From: Nitrobacter winogradskyi | GTDB taxonomy: Bacteria; Pseudomonadota; Alphaproteobacteria; Rhizobiales; Xanthobacteraceae | DNA: 35,713 bases | Direction: 5' to 3' | Assembly: GCF_006539545.1 (NCBI RefSeq) | Contig: NZ_BJNF01000077.1 | Coordinates: 1-35,713, forward strand | Part shown: piece by piece, positions 31,402-35,713 of the stretch | How the letters are laid out: every line of letters starts with the position of its first letter | How positions within the stretch are numbered: the stretch's first letter is position 1 | The notes under the pieces: generated by a model | Told to the model about the DNA's origin: nothing | Seen by the model: only the letters and a program-made list of their open reading frames with translations | Databases searched by the model: none | Made by a program: the position numbers and the translations under genes

Positions 31402-34400
31402 TTAATTCGGCACGATGCGCCATACCCGCCCGAGTTCGTCAACGCGCACCGGCACGGCATTCAGCTTCTTCAGCGTATTGTAGGAGGCCATCAGCCAGCG
31501 GAAGGGATCGATCTCGTTGTCGGTTGCATGACGCTTGTCGAGATTGCCGGTTTCGTTGTGCTCGGCGAGCTTGAAACGTGCTGCTGACGCATCGAGCCGA
31601 TGGACAACCATGATCCGGGTTCGGCCGTCATGATCGAGCCTGATCAGATCCCCCTTATGGATTCGCATCACCAGCTTCGCGCCTTCGGCGTTACGCCATT
31701 GCACCGCATGCGCTATCCTTGGGCCGGCGTTCTTCTTGTTGGCATCGAAACGACGCACCGCCTCGCCGTTCCATTTACCGTCGGCCGTCTCGAAAACTTC
31801 CACACAGAAATTCTCGCCCGCACTGTATGCCTTGTATACGGCGCCGGTGGTTTGGTTGGTAATCGGAACGAGGTAATCCGCCTTCTCCTTCTTGAGAATT
31901 CGGATGTGCCGCAAGCCATGCTTGAGTTGCGGATACGAATCGGACGGTTCTTTCAACTGTCGAAGCGCGTCAGCCAGCGCCACGCCCTTTTTCTTTTCGG
32001 CATCAACATGCTCGCGCACGATTCTGCGCAGGCGACGATCGCGGATGCGATCGACCTCGTTCTCATTCAGCCCTTCGATCGCCTTGCGATAAACAAGGTT
32101 TCCGTCCTCTTCTTCTGTCTGGCCCGTGATGTCCAATGGCTTGACGAAGCCGTAGGCGCTGTCTTCGTGCAGCTTGCCTTCGATGCCGTGATCAGGCTTG
32201 TGCGAGACCACCATTTTGTCGAGCGACGTCTTGAGATCGTCGCGCATGGTCGGCCATGGCGGATCGATGATGAATTTCTCTCGTTCCTCGTCATAGGCGT
32301 TAGCCATCTTCCAGAGCAGTGAGCGATCCGTCAGCGCAACGACCAGGCCGTCGATGGCGTGATGGCGGTGATCGGCGCGGTTCTTGACGCCGGAGAACTC
32401 CATGTCGTCGGTGGACGCAAGGAATTCCTCTGCTTTACCCTGCACGCCGGCATAGTTGTGATCCGGCAGCAGTGCATTGAGACTCCACTTGCCGCGCAGC
32501 ATACCGGTGAGGCGGCCGGGCACCACCCAGATCCGGTTCGGATCGGTCACAGCGCCGAGATACTGTTTCGCAAGCCGCGCCAGCCAGCCCGTTTCGTTGA
32601 GCTGCCGCGCGAGAAAGCCTCCGCGCTTGTCGAATTCCCCACGGGCGTCGGCGTCGAATCGCCAGCGCTTGTTGCGCGGCAGACCGGCGGCGCGGGCCGC
32701 GATGTCGTCCCAATTGTAGCGATGGCCCTGAATGGTCGGGCTCGATCCGAACGCCTCGAACGGGGTCATCTTGCGCTTGTGGCGGTTGGCGTAACGCATG
32801 CAGATGATCTTGTTGGCCGCGCTGTCATCCAGCGTCATCGCGACCGGAAGGATGTGGTCGATGTCGACCTCATCGGACAGGAGCCGTTCGATGCTGATCT
32901 GCTCGCCCGTGTAAACGCATTTGCGATCGAGAGGATCATGCGCGAGTTCTTCCCACAGCCGCATTTTAAGCAGGTTGCGCGGATTTGCGGGATGCCCGAA
33001 CTTGGCCAGCTCCTCAGCGCGCGCTTTGTTTTTCTCCTGGTTCCTGCGTTGCTCGCGCTGCTTCTCCGTCTTTTGCTGTTCGGACAGCTTCAGTGCGCGG
33101 GTGAATTCGATCGAAATTTCGGCAGGCGGACCATACTTGTCGATCAGCTCATTGACGATGCGGCGCAATTGCCCCAGCCCGATATGTACTGTCGGATTCG
33201 GAAACTGGCCGTATTGTTTCTCCTTCTGATCCCGCGCGTCGCCGCTGCCGACCACGGCGTCCTGTAGCCACTGGCCGTAATACGGCAGGCGGTCGAGCTG
33301 TTCTCCGGTCGGTAGCTTTGCATGGTCGTAGCCGGCGCGTTGAGCCGCGATATGATAGCCCGCGCCCGACACTTCATCATCATCTGCTTCGTTCTGCATG
33401 ATGGGCAGAATATTCCGGATCGCACGCAGCCCGAGCCGGCAGTGGCCGTCCGGCAGCGTCGTGTTGGCGACGCGCGCCGCGGCCGCGCCATCGAGCGCGC
33501 ATTCGCTTGCGAGCCATGCGATCAGTTCGTTTTCGTCTTCGGTTTCTTCAAGCTTCGCCACGATTGCGATCTGCCGCTCCAGCGGGAAGCCGCGCCACGC
33601 CTTGCCGAACCCTTTTTTGTCCGACAACCTGGCTGCGGTCTGGTCGCCGTCGAGCGCCGCGCGCCGGTCGGATTCGAGATTGAACTTCGCTTCCGCAGGC
33701 AGCTTGAGCAGCGTGCGCAGCTTGTCGAATTTTACTTCCTTGTTGGCCAGCAACGCGGCGACGACGAGGTCGCTTTGCTCCTTGGTGAGCTTGCGCGATC
33801 CCTTGCCGGTTTCCCGAATCTCAAGGTTGCGCGCCTCCGAGAGAATACGAAACCGCTGCGCCAGCGGATGCGACCATGGCGCGCGATAGCCTTCCGGATC
33901 TTCCTTGAAAGGACGCGTCGCGGGATCGAGCGTGCATTTGCCGACGATCGCGGGTTTAAGAGGACGCTGGAAGAAGATGATGTGCGCGATCTCCGCCCTC
34001 GCATCATCCGTCATCGCCGCATGATGCGCGCGCTGTGCCGTCCAGATGGCGTTGAATTCATCCAGCAGCATCGCGCGGGTGGGATAGAAATCGTAGCTCG
34101 CCTTGGCGCCTGAGATGTGGGCGCGGGCACGGACGCCATCCGGCGCATCTCCCTGGGGCAGCACCTCGTTGCCGAACAGGCGCTTGCGGACCCTGGCCCA
34201 GATCTTCTTGCGGGCGTTGCCGGTGAGATGGTCCTTGCCGAGCCGTACGAGTTCGGCGCGGATGGCTTTCTGCCGCTCTTCATAGGATTGGCGCAGGTGC
34301 ATGTCAGCGAAGAATGCGCCGAGCGTGCTGGCGTTTGCTTCCTTCATCGCCGCATCGAGTTTCGACGCCGCCTGCTTGATGGCGCCGCCCTCGCTCTGCT

Positions 34401-34854
34401 TGCTGTCGGTCTTGCGGTTCGACTGAAAGCCGCGGCGCTGGTTGAGGTGAAACAGCGCGCGACCGACATGATGCGCGGGCAGGGCATCTGTCAGCGCCGT
34501 CTTGCGCAGCGCATAGGGATCAAGGGTTTCAAGCGCCTGGCGCGGGCGGGTATCGTTCGGAAGCAATCCGTATTTGATGAGCGCTGCGATCAGTTTTTTG
34601 CGACGATCGACGAAGCGGTCGCGCCGCTTGCGCGCGCCGCGCGCCATCCGGCGATCGACGGCGTTGGACATGCCGGACTGCGGATCACGGCCATCGGGAA
34701 AGATGCGGACGCCGCCGGGACCGAGCCCAACGGGCTCATACCGTTCGCCGCGCTTCTCAAGATACGTGACGAACCAGCCGAGGGAGTTGGAGCCGAGGTC
34801 GAGGCCAAGGCGGTACAAAACTGACGAGACTCCGGGTATCTCAATCTTTTTCAT
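31402..34854 (-). CDS. cas9: CRISPR-associated endonuclease Cas9, type II-C
   Basis: An RNA-guided DNA nuclease of 1150 residues, counted from the ATG at 34854 (MKKIEIPG); a TTG 24 bases upstream is less likely. RuvC-I: Asp19 in YRLGLDLGSNSLGW. Arg-rich bridge helix at about 68-88 (RRMARGARKRRDRFVDRRKK). REC lobe to about 570. RuvC-II: Glu583 in EISIEFTRAL. HNH: VDIDHILPVAMTLDDSAANK with His667 and Asn681. RuvC-III: RADHRHHAIDGLVVAL with His832 and Asp835. The C-terminal wedge and PAM-interacting region is from about 880. All catalytic residues are present, so it should be active. Length is typical of larger II-C Cas9 proteins. It heads the cas9-cas1-cas2 operon; the ribosome site (GAGAGG) is 16 bases from the ATG, longer than usual. 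Confidence 0.98.
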   Translation of the reverse strand: MKKIEIPGVSSVLYRLGLDLGSNSLGWFVTYLEKRGERYEPVGLGPGGVRIFPDGRDPQSGMSNAVDRRMARGARKRRDRFVDRRKKLIAALIKYGLLPNDTRPRQALETLDPYALRKTALTDALPAHHVGRALFHLNQRRGFQSNRKTDSKQSEGGAIKQAASKLDAAMKEANASTLGAFFADMHLRQSYEERQKAIRAELVRLGKDHLTGNARKKIWARVRKRLFGNEVLPQGDAPDGVRARAHISGAKASYDFYPTRAMLLDEFNAIWTAQRAHHAAMTDDARAEIAHIIFFQRPLKPAIVGKCTLDPATRPFKEDPEGYRAPWSHPLAQRFRILSEARNLEIRETGKGSRKLTKEQSDLVVAALLANKEVKFDKLRTLLKLPAEAKFNLESDRRAALDGDQTAARLSDKKGFGKAWRGFPLERQIAIVAKLEETEDENELIAWLASECALDGAAAARVANTTLPDGHCRLGLRAIRNILPIMQNEADDDEVSGAGYHIAAQRAGYDHAKLPTGEQLDRLPYYGQWLQDAVVGSGDARDQKEKQYGQFPNPTVHIGLGQLRRIVNELIDKYGPPAEISIEFTRALKLSEQQKTEKQREQRRNQEKNKARAEELAKFGHPANPRNLLKMRLWEELAHDPLDRKCVYTGEQISIERLLSDEVDIDHILPVAMTLDDSAANKIICMRYANRHKRKMTPFEAFGSSPTIQGHRYNWDDIAARAAGLPRNKRWRFDADARGEFDKRGGFLARQLNETGWLARLAKQYLGAVTDPNRIWVVPGRLTGMLRGKWSLNALLPDHNYAGVQGKAEEFLASTDDMEFSGVKNRADHRHHAIDGLVVALTDRSLLWKMANAYDEEREKFIIDPPWPTMRDDLKTSLDKMVVSHKPDHGIEGKLHEDSAYGFVKPLDITGQTEEEDGNLVYRKAIEGLNENEVDRIRDRRLRRIVREHVDAEKKKGVALADALRQLKEPSDSYPQLKHGLRHIRILKKEKADYLVPITNQTTGAVYKAYSAGENFCVEVFETADGKWNGEAVRRFDANKKNAGPRIAHAVQWRNAEGAKLVMRIHKGDLIRLDHDGRTRIMVVHRLDASAARFKLAEHNETGNLDKRHATDNEIDPFRWLMASYNTLKKLNAVPVRVDELGRVWRIVPN

Positions 34855-34996
34855 AGCGAGATGGCCGACGCCTCTCAAAATGTGGAAAACAAACCTCTAT
34901 TAACATTGATGGTTGCTCGCAAGTCGAATCCATTCAATACACACAGCGTGTGCGTGTGGTCGTTGTAGTGTGATAGCTACAACGACAACTGAAACA

Positions 34997-35028
34997 GTTG
35001 CGGTTGGCTTACTCCAGTCCGTTAAGAT
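34997..35028 (+). repeat. Degenerate CRISPR repeat/anti-repeat between cas9 and tracrRNA
   Basis: GTTGCGGTTGGC (34997-35008) and CCAGTCCG (35014-35021) are identical to the array repeat, but the nine bases between them are replaced by TTACT and the end reads TTAAGAT. The internal shortening ruins the embedded promoter spacing. The element sits 142 bases upstream of cas9. Read on the minus strand it is an anti-repeat with 12-bp and 8-bp perfect duplexes to crRNA, followed by two small hairpins (34987-34999 and 34959-34986). Read on the plus strand it is a repeat 200 bases ahead of the tracrRNA anti-repeat. Confidence 0.8.
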
Positions 35029-35126
35029 CGGAGAAAGCTACAATGACGATAAGATACCTAAGAAAATTCTTTCCTCGTATGCTTTGGATTCGCTTTGATC
35101 TCAAGCTTCGATTCTAAGAATTGACT

Positions 35127-35158
35127 GTGTGGCTACCAGATGTTTCTGGTAGCCACAC
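35127..35158 (+). other. Perfect 14-bp hairpin between degenerate repeat and tracrRNA
   Basis: GTGTGGCTACCAGA (35127-35140), loop TGTT, TCTGGTAGCCACAC (35145-35158). There is no T run on either side, so it is not a classic intrinsic terminator. It lies just before the TTGACA box of the tracrRNA promoter. It could end a leftward or rightward transcript, or fold within a long tracrRNA. Confidence 0.55.
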
Positions 35159-35227
35159 CTCTTGACAAAGTTAGGGGTGATATTTCACAGTCTTAAGGTG
35201 TAATAGCGTTACGGCAGACTTACTGGT

Positions 35228-35313
35228 TTTAGCGGACTGGTGATTGAGGGCCTCCCGTTAACAAGCTTATGCACAAAATGGGGCACCCTGCGGGGTGCCC
35301 CTTCCATTTTGTG
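35228..35313 (+). ncRNA. tracrRNA
   Basis: The 23 bases at 35230-35252 (TAGCGGACTGGTGATTGAGG then GCC) are an exact reverse complement of repeat positions 11-33. They are followed by a bulge and CCGTTAAC (35256-35262 region), which pairs with the repeat start GTTGCGG with one bulged base. After a short single-stranded linker (AAGCTTATG) a strong hairpin follows: GGGGCACCC (35280-35288) and GGGTGCCCC (35293-35301) with loop TGCG, closed further by CACAAAAT (35272-35279) and ATTTTGTG (35306-35313). A perfect -35 box TTGACA is at 35162; the -10 box is not clear (TAATAG at 35201 is a candidate for a different start). The gene is divergent from cas9. The exact ends are estimates. Confidence 0.78.
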
Positions 35314-35713
35314 GTGACCGTTCCGTCAGAGATAACTCCCGGAGACTATACCGGCAGTGCGCTTGTTAGAGTCTGCATCGTTCAGCATTCACTGAACGAG
35401 ATGACGCGGAGCATGATGTCTTCGATAGCTGATTTACGCGCGTACGGAATGCTTTGTATCGGCCCGGACCTTCTCTGTAAGGATTGCTTGCAAGCACCAA
35501 GCGGACCCGAGCGCTTACGCACGAAAGCGAAGCTTCTACAAATACCGCGAGACGGATCCGGATGCATAATCCGAAGGCCGTCTCGCGCCTTGTCGTGCGG
35601 CATGAGGGCCTATGGTCCTCTTGCCGGATCGGTGTGGAAGCCGACGCCGACCGCGCCTCTGCGGATCGGGTAGTTATGAGAGACCGGATCGAGCTGCGGG
35701 AACAGGGCATCGA
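35314..35713. other. 400-base region with hairpins, no firm gene
   Basis: Two clear hairpins: TCGTTCAG (35378-35385) with CTGAACGA (35392-35399), and GCGAGACGG (35547-35555) with CCGTCTCGC (35578-35586), the latter enclosing CGGAT and ATCCG. Minus-strand frames (for example SFAFVRKRSGPLGACKQSLQ) resemble hypothetical proteins I recall as scattered across Bradyrhizobiaceae genomes, suggesting a dispersed repeated sequence rather than a gene. The window ends inside it. Confidence 0.35.

Noticed and set aside
35140-35148. Possible target for the would-be long-tracrRNA guide (shared GAAACA on the minus strand)
   Set aside because: Only six contiguous bases match and the match is inside a perfect hairpin; too short to claim.

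Overview
The window reads as chromosomal DNA of an alphaproteobacterium of the Bradyrhizobium/Rhodopseudomonas/Nitrobacter group. The basis is high GC, the gene families present, and two copies of a dispersed repeat (CTAGAGCGTTTTCGAGCGAAG... type) that I recall from such genomes. Genus and species cannot be fixed from sequence alone.

Left part (1-13.8 kb) is ordinary core and accessory chromosome. It holds an SPFH/NfeD membrane pair, arabinose-5-phosphate isomerase (kdsD), a GTG-started outer-membrane beta-barrel protein, a DUF2478 protein with a single-domain ModE-like regulator, a large MscS-type channel, a small Cys-rich secreted protein, a two-component flavin monooxygenase (oxygenase plus flavin reductase), an ion-transporter-superfamily permease and a membrane-anchored coiled-coil protein.

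A molybdenum-type regulon appears to run through the window. Three 28-bp palindromes with ModE-box architecture (11-6-11 arms built on CGNTATAT) lie upstream of the DUF2478 gene (5398), a TonB-dependent receptor (14010) and a secreted protein plus MauG-like di-haem peroxidase pair (16471, the weakest). Together they suggest a Mo-responsive outer-membrane uptake module with a periplasmic redox partner.

The middle part (18-28.6 kb) carries a small hypothetical gene, SelO (protein AMPylase), TreY (trehalose synthesis), a DUF6894-like small protein, a fused PabA-PabB aminodeoxychorismate synthase, a universal stress protein and an FkbM-type methyltransferase.

The right part (27.5-35.3 kb) is a complete type II-C CRISPR-Cas9 locus. 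cas9, cas1 and cas2 lie on the minus strand with no csn2 or cas4. The array has 19 repeats and 18 spacers, and the predicted crRNA strand is plus. Each repeat contains a sigma70-like promoter (TTGGCC, 17 bp, TAGAAT), the arrangement known from Neisseria. A plus-strand tracrRNA lies about 0.4 kb upstream of cas9 and is divergent from it. Three features are unusual: a second degenerate repeat between cas9 and the tracrRNA that could make a self-guiding long tracrRNA or a minus-strand second tracrRNA; an eroded orphan repeat 1.2 kb outside the array, beyond the FkbM gene; and a duplicated two-spacer block inside the array. The last 400 bases hold hairpins but no convincing gene.
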